Shown: positions 1 through 8,907 of the stretch, piece by piece
How positions within the stretch are numbered: the first letter of the stretch is position 1
Layout: each line of letters starts with the position of its first letter
From: Candidatus Binatia bacterium
GTDB taxonomy: Bacteria; Desulfobacterota; Binatia; UBA9968
Assembly (NCBI GenBank): GCA_036504975.1
Contig: DASXUF010000004.1
Location: 1 to 48,908 of the forward strand
Length of the DNA: 48,908 nucleotides
Reading direction: 5' to 3'
Translations under genes and position numbers: made by a program
The notes under the pieces: model-generated
Seen by the model: the letters and a program-made list of their open reading frames with translations, nothing else
The model's database searches: none
What the model was told of the DNA's origin: nothing

Positions 1-1193
1 TTCTTCCCCGCCTGAGACAGTCCTTCATCGATCGCTTTTTCGATCGGCTTCATGTCGAACATCTCCGGCGTCCATTGCGGGATGTATTTGATTCCCGGCT
101 GAAGCTGGTTCCGCAGCGGGATATCGTCTTTTGGAATATCCATTCTGAGGGAGCCCTCGCTCCCGGCATCGACGTACTTCGCGGAAATCTTTTGGAAGTC
201 GATCTGTCCCTCGCGCGAGAGAAACCAGTTAATGAACATCTTGGCGGCGTTAGGGTGAGGAGACTTATTCATTAGGGCCAGCGTCTTCGCGCGCGACTCG
301 ACTCCCACGCCTTCTTTGAAGAGCATCGGATCGGCCAGGTCCACCGGCAGTCCCTGCGTCTTGGCCTCGCTGATCGATTGATGGCGGCAGAGGCATAGAA
401 AGAACTTCCCGCTCGCGAGCCAGTCTTCACCCTGGGGATATTGCCGGTAGAGGGTCAGGTCCATCTCGCTGTAGAGGCGCTTGAGAAACTGCGGGCCTAA
501 ATCGGGATGATAATAAAAGAAGCGGTCGCGAGTGGCGGCGAAGCCGCCGGCGCGTGGATCGAAAGCGACGATCTTACCTTTCCACTTCGGATTCAAAAGA
601 TCCCAATAAGACTTGAACTCCTTCGGGTTGACGAGATTGCTGTTATAGCCGACGAGATAGAGCGGCGCGCCGACGAAAACAAAGATGTACTTGCCTTCGG
701 GGTCGATCGTGTGATGCTTTCCCTGCCACCATTTGGACGCATCGCTCACCTCGGGCAGGAGAAACGCGGAAGTGGTGGGATCGAGGACCTTGGCCTGGTA
801 GAGCCGGTACGGAGAGGTGTTGCCGAGATTGGCGAGGTCGGCGAGAAATTTACCCGCGCGCCGCTCCGCCATGATGCGCGAAACCAGCTCGACCCCCCGC
901 GCCGTTACTGAGACCAGCTTGACCTTGGGAAATCTCTTCTGAAAGCCGCTGTGGAGAAAGACCTCGCCGACTTCCGATAGGGAATAGATAACGAGTTGTC
1001 CCTCCGCTTCCGCCGCCCTCACCGTCCTCTCCCACTCGCGTTGCCAATCGCTTTTGCTCTCCTCACCGGCAAAGGGACTGGCAGCGGGAAGCGGAAAACA
1101 CAATGACAGAACCAAAATTCTCGGGACAAGCCAGCGTGCGCTTCTACGTCGACCTGAAACCGTTTTCTGCCAACGGCCACTCTCTATATTCAT
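1..1193 (-). CDS. ABC transporter substrate-binding protein, family 1 type (3' end outside window)
   Basis: An open frame runs from an ATG at 1193 to the first base of the window without a stop, about 397 codons, so the C-terminus is missing. Residues 1-43 look like a signal peptide: an Arg-rich start, a hydrophobic core (LVPRILVLSLCF) and an Ala-x-Ala-like end before GEESKSD. The mature part has features of periplasmic iron/thiamine-type binding proteins, including EGQLVIYS near the N-terminus, SYWDLLNPKWKGKIV in the middle and AKMFINWFLSREGQ towards the end. It would capture a small solute in the periplasm for an ABC importer. No permease is visible because the window ends here. The ligand cannot be deduced. 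The family call is firm; the start is reasonable because it gives a good signal peptide. Confidence 0.8.
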   Translation of the reverse strand, partial: MNIESGRWQKTVSGRRRSARWLVPRILVLSLCFPLPAASPFAGEESKSDWQREWERTVRAAEAEGQLVIYSLSEVGEVFLHSGFQKRFPKVKLVSVTARGVELVSRIMAERRAGKFLADLANLGNTSPYRLYQAKVLDPTTSAFLLPEVSDASKWWQGKHHTIDPEGKYIFVFVGAPLYLVGYNSNLVNPKEFKSYWDLLNPKWKGKIVAFDPRAGGFAATRDRFFYYHPDLGPQFLKRLYSEMDLTLYRQYPQGEDWLASGKFFLCLCRHQSISEAKTQGLPVDLADPMLFKEGVGVESRAKTLALMNKSPHPNAAKMFINWFLSREGQIDFQKISAKYVDAGSEGSLRMDIPKDDIPLRNQLQPGIKYIPQWTPEMFDMKPIEKAIDEGLSQAGK

Positions 1194-1229
1194 GCCTCGA
1201 TCAGATTGCTCCTTGGAATAATCACGTTC

Positions 1230-1718
1230 CTATCCGGCAAGATATTCTGCCAGGTGGGCCCCGCTCGTGAACACGAGAATCAGCAGCCAGATCAGGGTAA
1301 ATCCGAAGGGCGTAAAGAGCAGGTAATACTTCGACGGAACGAAGCCGAATCGGCGCATCAGCGGGCGAACCTGTTTTTGTTCCGCGGCGGTCTCGAGAAG
1401 CGAAAACCTGGGATCGTTCGGATAACGTTTTCGGAACGTTTCCGCCTTGATCTGCCAGACATCCTGGAAGAGACAGGTTCTTCCGATCGAAAACGTCCAC
1501 ACGAGGTTGAAGATAGTCCCGGCGATATAGATGTGCCAGTTCTCCGGCCTGAGCCCGCCGGAAAAATTCAGGGCGGAGACCAACAAGGCGTTGACCGCCA
1601 GGAGGACTTGCAGCTTCGCGGTCTTGATGGGATTCTCTCGCGACCAGAGGTCCACGACCATCTTGTAGGCGTCGAAATCCCGTTGCTCTTGTTGATTGGA
1701 AGGTTTTCGTTCTTCCAC
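1230..1718 (-). CDS. small integral membrane protein of unknown function
   Basis: 162 residues, starting at a GTG at 1718; no in-frame ATG is near, so the start is uncertain. The protein has a polar N-terminus of about 35 residues, a hydrophobic helix (LQVLLAVNALLVSAL), a second one (WHIYIAGTIFNLVWTFSIG), a cytosolic-looking loop rich in Arg and Lys, and a third helix near the C-terminus (LLFTPFGFTLIWLLILVF). The pattern IKTAKLQVLLAVN before the first helix recalls small membrane proteins next to nucleotide-signalling defence genes, but no such gene is beside it, so I do not claim that role. It ends 36 bases upstream of the solute-binding protein gene on the same strand and may be cotranscribed with it. 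Confidence 0.6.
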   Translation of the reverse strand: MEERKPSNQQEQRDFDAYKMVVDLWSRENPIKTAKLQVLLAVNALLVSALNFSGGLRPENWHIYIAGTIFNLVWTFSIGRTCLFQDVWQIKAETFRKRYPNDPRFSLLETAAEQKQVRPLMRRFGFVPSKYYLLFTPFGFTLIWLLILVFTSGAHLAEYLAG

Positions 1719-1999
1719 GGCTCACTCATCCCTGCTCCCACCCGCAATTTAGCAGCGTGCGATCAAACTTCGTTAACGCTTACCTGAACTGCAATCCGGT
1801 CGCAACCGGAAGACCCCCGCGAACCGGCCCCTGCCTGAAGCCGGCGGCGTTTCCCACCCCGATCTCCGCAGCGCCGATATTTATTTCTTATTCCTCCTTT
1901 ACGTTGCCCCTTCCGTGGTAATAAAAATATAAAGAACCCAATCATGAAATTTGTATTGGACAGCCATGGTTCGTTACGATTAAGTTATGAGTAGAAATC

Positions 2000-2203
2000 A
2001 TGGCGAAGAAAGGAAACCCCATGGTCAGCGTACGACGAGAGGAAAAGACCTACCCGGTATCGAAAGAACAAGAGCAGGATTTGAGGCAGGTCGTTTGGAC
2101 CAATTGCCCGCAATGCGGCAATACCTGGGTGACGAAGGCCGTCCTCATTCCGGGAAAGTGCCCGGTTTGCGGCGGCAAGCCCAAAGCTCAGAAGGCGATG
2201 TAG
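2000..2203 (+). CDS. small zinc-ribbon protein
   Basis: 67 residues with two CxxC pairs: CPQCG near residue 36 and CPVCGG near residue 54. Spacing and surrounding residues are typical of a treble-clef or zinc-ribbon fold binding one Zn ion. The N-terminus is charged and the C-terminus is Lys-rich (GKPKAQKAM), which would suit nucleic-acid or protein contact. No catalytic residues are visible. It is the only plus-strand gene near the left end of the injection cluster and seems unrelated to it. The ATG at 2000 is chosen because the frame keeps the four cysteines; the ribosome-binding site is weak. An overlapping frame from 1987 has no such signature. Confidence 0.6.
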   Translation: MAKKGNPMVSVRREEKTYPVSKEQEQDLRQVVWTNCPQCGNTWVTKAVLIPGKCPVCGGKPKAQKAM

Positions 2204-2472
2204 ACGCTTAGAGCCGCGAAATAAGGGTGAGCCGGAGCCTTCGAGCCCGCGGGCCGCGGCCGCAAAACGTCTCGTACCCCCGGCCGCAGTGATTTCTGCC
2301 GGAGAGTCGACGCACCCGTCGATCAACTCGATGTCTCTCAGTGAAGGCATCCACATCGATGCCAAGCTGCGAACAAAACCCGTCAAGCGCGCCGGCATCG
2401 CTATCTCCACTTGCCGCCGCTTTCCTCTTTCTTAGACTCACTCCAACGCGCGTTATGTAGGCGCGATGGCTA

Positions 2473-4698
2473 CTAGAGGCTCATGGTCACTCGCCGCACG
2501 TAATCTAACGGACCGTGATTGATCGACGGGATCGGAGCCCACTTGTCGATTATATATTGCTTGCGCCGCGCGTACAGCGCCGCGGCGTCAATGCCGCGCG
2601 CGCTCATGATGCGAATGGACGAACGAGCATGTCGGTGAAGGTAGATCATTCCGAAAAAGCGTTGGTTCAAGTATCCTTTCATCTCCATCTGGAAAGCCAA
2701 ATCGTTGTCTTCAAAACCCCAACCCGCTCCATTGAACGGCTCATTTTCGTCAAAGCGGACTCCGTCCTCGAAAACTTCGCGGCGGAACAGGCCATATTGA
2801 GTCCACGCGACCAGGTTTGTGGTCTCCAGACGGCAACTGTCAATGCCGTACAAATAAGCGCTGGCGCGTTCTCGATCCGGCGTTTGCCCCATCGAGTCCG
2901 CACCTACGCAGCCCAACCTGTGCCCGCTGTTTTCCATGTAACGCACCATGGCAAAACTAGAGAAGGGTACGATCTCAATGTCGCCGTCCATGAACAGGAG
3001 ATAATCGGCTTCGCATTCGAACATGTAGTCGATAATCTGGTTCCGGGCGATTGCGTTGCCCAGGTTTTCACTGTTCAAGATAAATTTATGCGGCACGTCG
3101 ATCCGGGGCTCAAGGGCCCGCAAAGCATCCGCCAACCCGTCGGTCGAGCCGTTGTCGCAAATGCATAGAAACGGCTCCTGGCCCAGGCGCCGCAGCATGC
3201 GGGCCTCCCGGATATGGGCATGCACCGAATCCAATGTGATCTCCCGCGTATTCCAGGCGAGCATCGCGAGGACGATTTTCTTACCCGCCGGCAGCGCCGC
3301 CCGACCACCCTTTGAGAAGACCCCGGCCATGCATGCATGCGGATGCGGCGGCTGCTGGCGATAGAGACCTGGGTCTCCCTCGCGGGGCTCCTCGACGGTG
3401 TCCGCCATAGGATGGAGATCGTAGCGGCGGCAGAGTTCGAGCCATTCGCTGGCTATTACCTTGTTCCACCCGTTGAAAACTTCGGCGCGATCGGCCCGCA
3501 TCACGCCCGCTTGCAAGAATGCGGGTTGCTCCCAGAAACCGTCAAAATAGTAATCCGACGTTAGGATGAGCCAACCTCCGGCCTTGAGCGCGCGGGCCAT
3601 GGCGGCGATGAGCGCCTCCCTCTGCGGCTGCAGGAGATGCTCCAACGTATTCACGCAGATCACGCGGTCAAAAGCATCCTGGGGAATCCCGAAGGGAAGA
3701 ACGAACCATCCGTTCTGAATGGGGCTCCAATGACGATAGAGAACGTGGGGATAGAGCCGGACCATACGCTCCTGGAAGTTCACCGGGTTGATCGTACAAT
3801 CGAGCACCGCCATGGTGTTGCCAAGGCGTGACTGAAAAAGCGCGAAGGGAAGTTCCCAGCGGCGCATCCATGGAAGCGATTGGCCCTGATTGAATGCAGC
3901 ATACTCCGACAGAGCGAGATCAGCCGCTTTGGCGGCGGTCATCATGGGGATACTCCTTTCTTGCGTTGAGGGACTGCGGCTTACCGCCGGCTGGTTATCG
4001 TGCATCGAGGAATGACCGGGTTGATAGAAGTGCCAATCGGAACCGAGCAAGCGTTGAATTTCTTCGATCCGATAGGGTTGCCAGTAAGCACTGCCTGTTT
4101 GTTTGGGGCTTACATTGTGCCGGTGAATGATGCCGACGTGAAAGGTCGGGTCGGAGAGCACGAGCATACGCTCTGGACAACCGCTCCATACAAAACGACT
4201 GTCTTCACCGACGTTGATCTCCATAAAAGGGTGAGCGGCCCAAAAGTTTTTCGCGTAGCATAGCGTGCTACCCGACAGCCAAAACCGTTGTCCGGCCGGA
4301 TACGTATATTTCCAGGCCCGCCCCGCCTCCGGTTCGTAGAAAAGCAGCGTGTTGATTCCGCACGCCTCCGCAGCGGCGCCCAACAGCGCCTCGACTTGGT
4401 AGCGCAGCCGACGTGGAGCCATCCAATCATCGTCGTCCCAGTGCGCGATGATCTCGCCGGCCGCCGCTTCGCACGCAACGTTGCGCTTCGCGCCCAGCGA
4501 CATTCTCCGCTCGAGCCGCAGGTAGCGAATGCTGGGATAGTCGGGCACTAGGTCGGCCACCCCGTCCTCCCCGTCGTCGAGGATAAGCAATTCCTTGCTC
4601 GGATAGTCCTGCGCCAAGAAATAGCGGATCGCCTGCGGCACGAACCGACGCCGGTTGGCGGTCGGCATGATGCAGGAGACGAGAGGCTCGATGCTCAC
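2473..4698 (-). CDS. glycosyltransferase 2 - methyltransferase-like - glycosyltransferase 2 fusion protein
   Basis: 741 residues starting at a GTG at 4698, with a strong GAGGAG ribosome-binding site 5 bases upstream. Residues 1-210 form a GT-A family 2 domain: VSCIMPTANRRRF strand, ILDDG, then the metal-binding run HWDDDDW at 86-92. Residues about 255-430 resemble a class I SAM methyltransferase, with VICVNTLEHL near 345 and LKAGGWLILTSDYY, but the glycine-rich motif I is degenerate (VLDCTINP), so activity is doubtful. Residues about 470-741 are a second GT-A domain with CDNGSTDG and a DxD-like MDGD near 570. It is the last gene of the injection-system run, 9 bases after its neighbour. Known enzymes of this family transfer sugars from nucleotide donors. 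I infer that it may decorate fibres, sheath or cell-surface glycan; an unrelated cell-wall role is possible. Confidence 0.75.
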   Translation of the reverse strand: MSIEPLVSCIMPTANRRRFVPQAIRYFLAQDYPSKELLILDDGEDGVADLVPDYPSIRYLRLERRMSLGAKRNVACEAAAGEIIAHWDDDDWMAPRRLRYQVEALLGAAAEACGINTLLFYEPEAGRAWKYTYPAGQRFWLSGSTLCYAKNFWAAHPFMEINVGEDSRFVWSGCPERMLVLSDPTFHVGIIHRHNVSPKQTGSAYWQPYRIEEIQRLLGSDWHFYQPGHSSMHDNQPAVSRSPSTQERSIPMMTAAKAADLALSEYAAFNQGQSLPWMRRWELPFALFQSRLGNTMAVLDCTINPVNFQERMVRLYPHVLYRHWSPIQNGWFVLPFGIPQDAFDRVICVNTLEHLLQPQREALIAAMARALKAGGWLILTSDYYFDGFWEQPAFLQAGVMRADRAEVFNGWNKVIASEWLELCRRYDLHPMADTVEEPREGDPGLYRQQPPHPHACMAGVFSKGGRAALPAGKKIVLAMLAWNTREITLDSVHAHIREARMLRRLGQEPFLCICDNGSTDGLADALRALEPRIDVPHKFILNSENLGNAIARNQIIDYMFECEADYLLFMDGDIEIVPFSSFAMVRYMENSGHRLGCVGADSMGQTPDRERASAYLYGIDSCRLETTNLVAWTQYGLFRREVFEDGVRFDENEPFNGAGWGFEDNDLAFQMEMKGYLNQRFFGMIYLHRHARSSIRIMSARGIDAAALYARRKQYIIDKWAPIPSINHGPLDYVRRVTMSL

Positions 4699-4707
4699 AA
4701 TATCTCC

Positions 4708-4971
4708 TCAAGAGTTTGATGCTAGAGACACGCGAGGTTGGACATCCTGGTAAGCGTTGGCCTCCGAGGAGGCGCTGACCTTATCAAAATTGGCGAGGAG
4801 TAGTTGTTCCAACTCTTGCGCCGTGAGGCCTTGTATTGAACCGTAGATCCACGAACATGCCGCGAGAATTTTTACTCGCACTTTTGACTCCAGCTGGCTA
4901 AGGGTGCTCCACGGCGTAGCATTCCGTCGCCCGTCGCTCGACGCGTCAATCCGGGAAATAGTAGCGGCCAT
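4708..4971 (-). CDS. small protein of unknown function at the 3' end of the eCIS operon
   Basis: 87 residues from ATG 4971, or 90 from GTG 4980. The ATG is preferred because an AAGG lies 10 bases upstream of it; the GTG is too close to the same AAGG. The gene overlaps the end of the large eCIS_core gene by 26 bases and is followed 9 bases later by the glycosyltransferase fusion, so it is very likely cotranscribed and translationally coupled. The middle (LSQLESKVRVKILAACSWIY, then GLTAQELEQLLLANFDKV) is predicted helical and amphipathic. I recognise no family. A small chaperone or adaptor for the upstream large protein fits the position, but that is inference only. Confidence 0.5.
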   Translation of the reverse strand: MAATISRIDASSDGRRNATPWSTLSQLESKVRVKILAACSWIYGSIQGLTAQELEQLLLANFDKVSASSEANAYQDVQPRVSLASNS

Positions 4972-7900
4972 CTTGCCCACGCCTTAGACGCCCCGCTGAC
5001 GCAAGCTGCTCAAGAGCGTCTCGAACAGCAACATTGGAAAGTCGAAGTTCCGTAGCCAGGAAGTTGGTGCCGCGTACCTGACGTCCCTGCGGCGTGGACT
5101 CCGCAGTTGCTATTGCAACCTCTAACACACGCTCTGCAGCTGTCGGGGGAGCCGGTCCGCCGCGCAGTTGCAATCCCGCGAGGAAGTTCGGCCCGTCATC
5201 GAAGGGCCCGAGATCGCCGAGCCGCGCATCGCCTACTCCGTCTGTCGGCGGCTTCAATACTGAGAGGTTCACGCGATACGTCATGGCGACAAGGGCGCCG
5301 AGCCATCTGAGTTTTTGCTCTGGCGTGCCCGCTGCGAGCGTTGTCCGATCAGTCTGAGGGGCTTCTTCGTTGTGGTACTCAACGGTGGTCACGTACCTTA
5401 ACTCGGCACCTTTGTTTTTCAGTTTCTCCGCAGTGCTCTCTGGGCCTCTGCTCATACCGGTGTTGATGCCCGTGCCAGCGTTTGCCAGGTTCCAGGAAAC
5501 AGCCGGACCATGAAGGGGGTGTGCGAGAAGATGAGCGCTACGGAACATCGAAAAGACAGCTCGGCTGGTCGTTTCGCCGCGGTGTTGTTCCTGTTTGCGT
5601 GGCTCGACGATCGCTGAAACAAGATCTTTGAACTGAATGCCTGCCTGGGACGCACTGCCTGCTGTATTTCCCGCTCTGCTAGTTAGCGGCTCTGCAATGA
5701 CACGGTACGCCCTGCCACCTGACTTGACCGCATAGGTCACAACTGTCGGACGCACTTCCTCCGAACCAAGTAGCGCTGCGATCTCACCAGTAATCTGTTC
5801 CACGCGACGATGACGCGCTTCGTGCTGCGCAGGATCCGGTTCCGATCCGCCGACCAACCCACTCAGTTCGGAATACTTGCTTTGAAGCTGTCCGCGCTTC
5901 GGTTCCGGCTCAGCCGCAATGATTTCTTCCAGGGTCTGCTCCGCGCTTCGAACTGTAACCACTGCCCGGTTGTCCCGGCGGTCGACGGTAATCTTATGAA
6001 GCCGACGGTCTGCACCAGTGAAGCTCTTGCTGACCCGCCACCAATCCACCACCGCCTGCACACCCGACTTGATCGCGTTGAGCACTCCTTGGATCGCCGC
6101 CCGCACACCGTCGATCAGCGCCAGAATCGCGTTGTCCACGCGCGTGCGCACGTTCACGATGATCTCGCGCACGCGTTCGCCAATACCACCGAGTCCAGCG
6201 TAGTTGGCCAGGAAGCCGATCACGACCGGCATGGCATTCCGAAACGCCGATTCCAGTTTTTCGGCGGCGGGATTCAGGACGCCGTTGGCAATCTGGATGA
6301 TGGCGTCGAACACGTTAATCAACATTTGAATGATACGGCGCGCGTACTCCATTGCCGTTTTAATTGCCTGGTACACGGCGAAGATCGCTTCTAAAACTCC
6401 GCTCAGTCCGGCCGATGCGGCCAGTGCTGTCAGCCGCGCGCTGATGATCGCTATAATGCGTTGCATCACCCAGCCCACCGCTGATTCGATTACGGCGTTG
6501 CCGAGATCAGAAAGCCGGTCCACGAGATGCCGCCAGATGCCGCGCGGGCCTTCGGTGAGGGCGATCCGCAGCCACTCGAGCGCGCCGGTGAGGAAGTTCA
6601 GCGCTTGTCGCAGGCGCCGGCCCGCGCCGGGAAACCGCCGGTCGATCAAGTCGATCACGTGATCGACGGACAAACCAAGCACGTCCAGTATCAAGTTAAG
6701 CCACCCGCGCCAATCCGTTATGCCGGAGGGCAACGTGATGCTGCGGTCGCCGACCGCATTGAGGAGCCAACCCTGAACGCCGAACCAGAGGTGGGACAGG
6801 ATGTTGCGCATAAAGCGGCCGATGCCCATCAGGACCGTCTTGAGCGCGTTCTCGATGAAGCGCAGCGGACGGGCAAGCACTAGGTCCCAAGCCAGGGAAG
6901 CTTTGTCCAGGAGTTGGCCCATCAGGTCCAGCGGTATGCGGAGGACGCGCACGACCAGGCCGAAGGCTGTCTTCATCGCGCCAATCAGATCGAAGTTAAC
7001 GAACACCTGGACCAGAAGTGTTGTGACTTGGGCTTTTGTTTGTTGCCACGCCTCAGGGCTTGACGCGAGTTCGCTGAAGAACGGAATGTTGCGCAGGATG
7101 AGCGGGATAAGATAGTCGATGAATGGGTCTCGGATGCACTTCGGAATCGCGTGCCAGATGCGACGAAAGACGCCGCCTGCAATGCGGAAAAAGTTTCCGA
7201 CGACCCGTGCGATCTCCTCCAGCGCGTCAATCAGCAGCCGAGCGACCCTCCCCACACCCTGCAGGCCGCGCTGTAGCCAGTTCGCCATCCCCTGCACGCC
7301 CTCGATCGCCCATTCCAGCAGCCCACGAAAACCGCCCGCAATCCAGTTGATCAATCCACTGGCAAAGCTGAGGATGGGAACGCTGGCGACAGCATTGGAT
7401 AGATTGGTGAGGCCGGTGACCACGCGCCCGAGCGCGCCAGTGATGGTATTCGCGATGCCATGAACGATGCCGCTCACTCGGTCGATGGCGCCGAGGATGG
7501 CGGGCAAGATCGTGCCGCGGAGGAAACTCTGCTGTTGCACGACCGCGCTGCGCGATCGCATGTTTTGTCGAATCCACTGAATGCCGCGCAAGATGCCCGC
7601 CGCGGCCGCGCCGATGGCGATGATGGGGCCAGCGGGAGAGAGCATGACGAGGACGCCGGCGACGATCAGCAACTGGCGCTTGAAGGGAGCAATCTTCTCC
7701 ATCACCCAGTCCCACGCGGCGCTCGCCTTGCGCTGGAACCACTGTAGGATACCGTTCTGTCCTTCCTCCCCTTCGCCGATGCCGATTAGGTTCTTGAGCC
7801 AACGCCAGGCACGGCTCAGCCAGTCGCGCACTGGTTGCGTCTTCTCCCAGATCCAGCGGCCAATGCGCTCGATCTCCTCCCAGATCGCTCCCCCGATGCG

Positions 7901-8905
7901 CTTCAGCAGATTCCAGATTGGCGCGCCGAAACGATCCCAAAGACCCTGAAAGAACTCTTTGACCTGCATAGCGTAGTATTTCACCCGCTCGATTGCAGGC
8001 GCGGTCAGTCCCTCGAAGACCTGATAGATCTTGTCCGCGGCCTCGCTAATCGGTCCGCAATCGTTCCTCGCAATCCGAGCTCCGGCGTCGCGCAGCCACG
8101 TGAGCAGGTTGCCGAAGTGTTTGCGCACACCTGTGATAATGTCGCCGATCGCCCGTATCGGTCGCGCAGCGACGTCGATAAGTGCTTGCAGAGCGTTGCT
8201 GAGTTTCTCTTTCAGCCAGGTGAAGACGCCCTTGCGCAGAATAGGCACAAGCGACGGCGCAAAGCGCTCCAGCAGCCCCCAGACGCGGTCTTCCAGCCAG
8301 TCGACGACATCGCTAATGATCGGGATCCTGAACTTCTGGACACGCGACCCCTCCGTCCGTTCTACCACCTGCGCCCTGCCGCCCCGCCGCGCGGCAGCCG
8401 AGGTTTGTTCGGCCTCGCGTTCAAAGCGATCGCCTCCGCCTGCACCGTAAGTCTGTATCACCGGTGCGCCGCGTTGTTGCACGACGTGGGTCACCTCATG
8501 CGCCATCAACTCCACGTCAGTTGGCCGTTCGCGGGAGCCAAGGAAGATGTGCAGTCCGTAAGTGAAAGCGCGCGCGCCCAGGCTGTCGACCGCTGCGGCC
8601 GCGCGATCGTCCGTGTGTACCGACACACCTTCCAGGGATATATCCAAAGTATGTTCAAGCGCCTTCTGGGTAGCGGCAGGCAGTGACTCGCCGACGCCTG
8701 GCGCGCGAATTACCGTTCCGACCGGTTCCGGCAGTTGGCCGAGTTGTGGCGGCGCAGGTCCGGCGCTCAATCGAACCGCAGGAGGGCCGGCCGCCATCGG
8801 CCGAGCTGTCGATGTTGTGATCCGAGTCGGCGGGGTGGGCGTCTGCGCCGGTCCCGGCCGGGTGGCGGGAGAAGGGGCAGAGGCGCGGGTCGCAACTAGC
8901 GGCAT
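4946..8905 (-). CDS. eCIS_core (DUF4157) giant protein: candidate injected cargo or tape measure
   Basis: 1319 residues from ATG 8905, two bases after the stop of the AAA+ gene; a TTG at 8929 would add eight residues. Residues 1-70 are a Pro/Ala/Thr-rich disordered leader. Residues about 75-155 are a DUF4157 domain, now called eCIS_core, with an intact HExxH zinc-binding motif (HEVTHVVQQRG, 136-140). Residues about 200-970 are long amphipathic helices with regularly spaced Trp (for example WLRDAG, WDRFGAPIWNLLKRIGG, GLLEWAIEGV), resembling a tape measure or membrane-inserting region. Residues 1124-1153 carry AHLLAHPLHGP followed by WNL and N-T-G-M, similar to the His/Asn core of DNA/RNA non-specific endonuclease toxins. 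The last 45 residues look like a GntR-type winged helix (TNFLATELRLSNVAVRDAL). DUF4157 is a known marker of eCIS-associated toxins. Whether this copy is cargo, ruler or both is inference. Confidence 0.8.
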   Translation of the reverse strand: MPLVATRASAPSPATRPGPAQTPTPPTRITTSTARPMAAGPPAVRLSAGPAPPQLGQLPEPVGTVIRAPGVGESLPAATQKALEHTLDISLEGVSVHTDDRAAAAVDSLGARAFTYGLHIFLGSRERPTDVELMAHEVTHVVQQRGAPVIQTYGAGGGDRFEREAEQTSAAARRGGRAQVVERTEGSRVQKFRIPIISDVVDWLEDRVWGLLERFAPSLVPILRKGVFTWLKEKLSNALQALIDVAARPIRAIGDIITGVRKHFGNLLTWLRDAGARIARNDCGPISEAADKIYQVFEGLTAPAIERVKYYAMQVKEFFQGLWDRFGAPIWNLLKRIGGAIWEEIERIGRWIWEKTQPVRDWLSRAWRWLKNLIGIGEGEEGQNGILQWFQRKASAAWDWVMEKIAPFKRQLLIVAGVLVMLSPAGPIIAIGAAAAGILRGIQWIRQNMRSRSAVVQQQSFLRGTILPAILGAIDRVSGIVHGIANTITGALGRVVTGLTNLSNAVASVPILSFASGLINWIAGGFRGLLEWAIEGVQGMANWLQRGLQGVGRVARLLIDALEEIARVVGNFFRIAGGVFRRIWHAIPKCIRDPFIDYLIPLILRNIPFFSELASSPEAWQQTKAQVTTLLVQVFVNFDLIGAMKTAFGLVVRVLRIPLDLMGQLLDKASLAWDLVLARPLRFIENALKTVLMGIGRFMRNILSHLWFGVQGWLLNAVGDRSITLPSGITDWRGWLNLILDVLGLSVDHVIDLIDRRFPGAGRRLRQALNFLTGALEWLRIALTEGPRGIWRHLVDRLSDLGNAVIESAVGWVMQRIIAIISARLTALAASAGLSGVLEAIFAVYQAIKTAMEYARRIIQMLINVFDAIIQIANGVLNPAAEKLESAFRNAMPVVIGFLANYAGLGGIGERVREIIVNVRTRVDNAILALIDGVRAAIQGVLNAIKSGVQAVVDWWRVSKSFTGADRRLHKITVDRRDNRAVVTVRSAEQTLEEIIAAEPEPKRGQLQSKYSELSGLVGGSEPDPAQHEARHRRVEQITGEIAALLGSEEVRPTVVTYAVKSGGRAYRVIAEPLTSRAGNTAGSASQAGIQFKDLVSAIVEPRKQEQHRGETTSRAVFSMFRSAHLLAHPLHGPAVSWNLANAGTGINTGMSRGPESTAEKLKNKGAELRYVTTVEYHNEEAPQTDRTTLAAGTPEQKLRWLGALVAMTYRVNLSVLKPPTDGVGDARLGDLGPFDDGPNFLAGLQLRGGPAPPTAAERVLEVAIATAESTPQGRQVRGTNFLATELRLSNVAVRDALEQLASAGRLRRGQDGRYYFPD

Positions 8906-8907
8906 GT

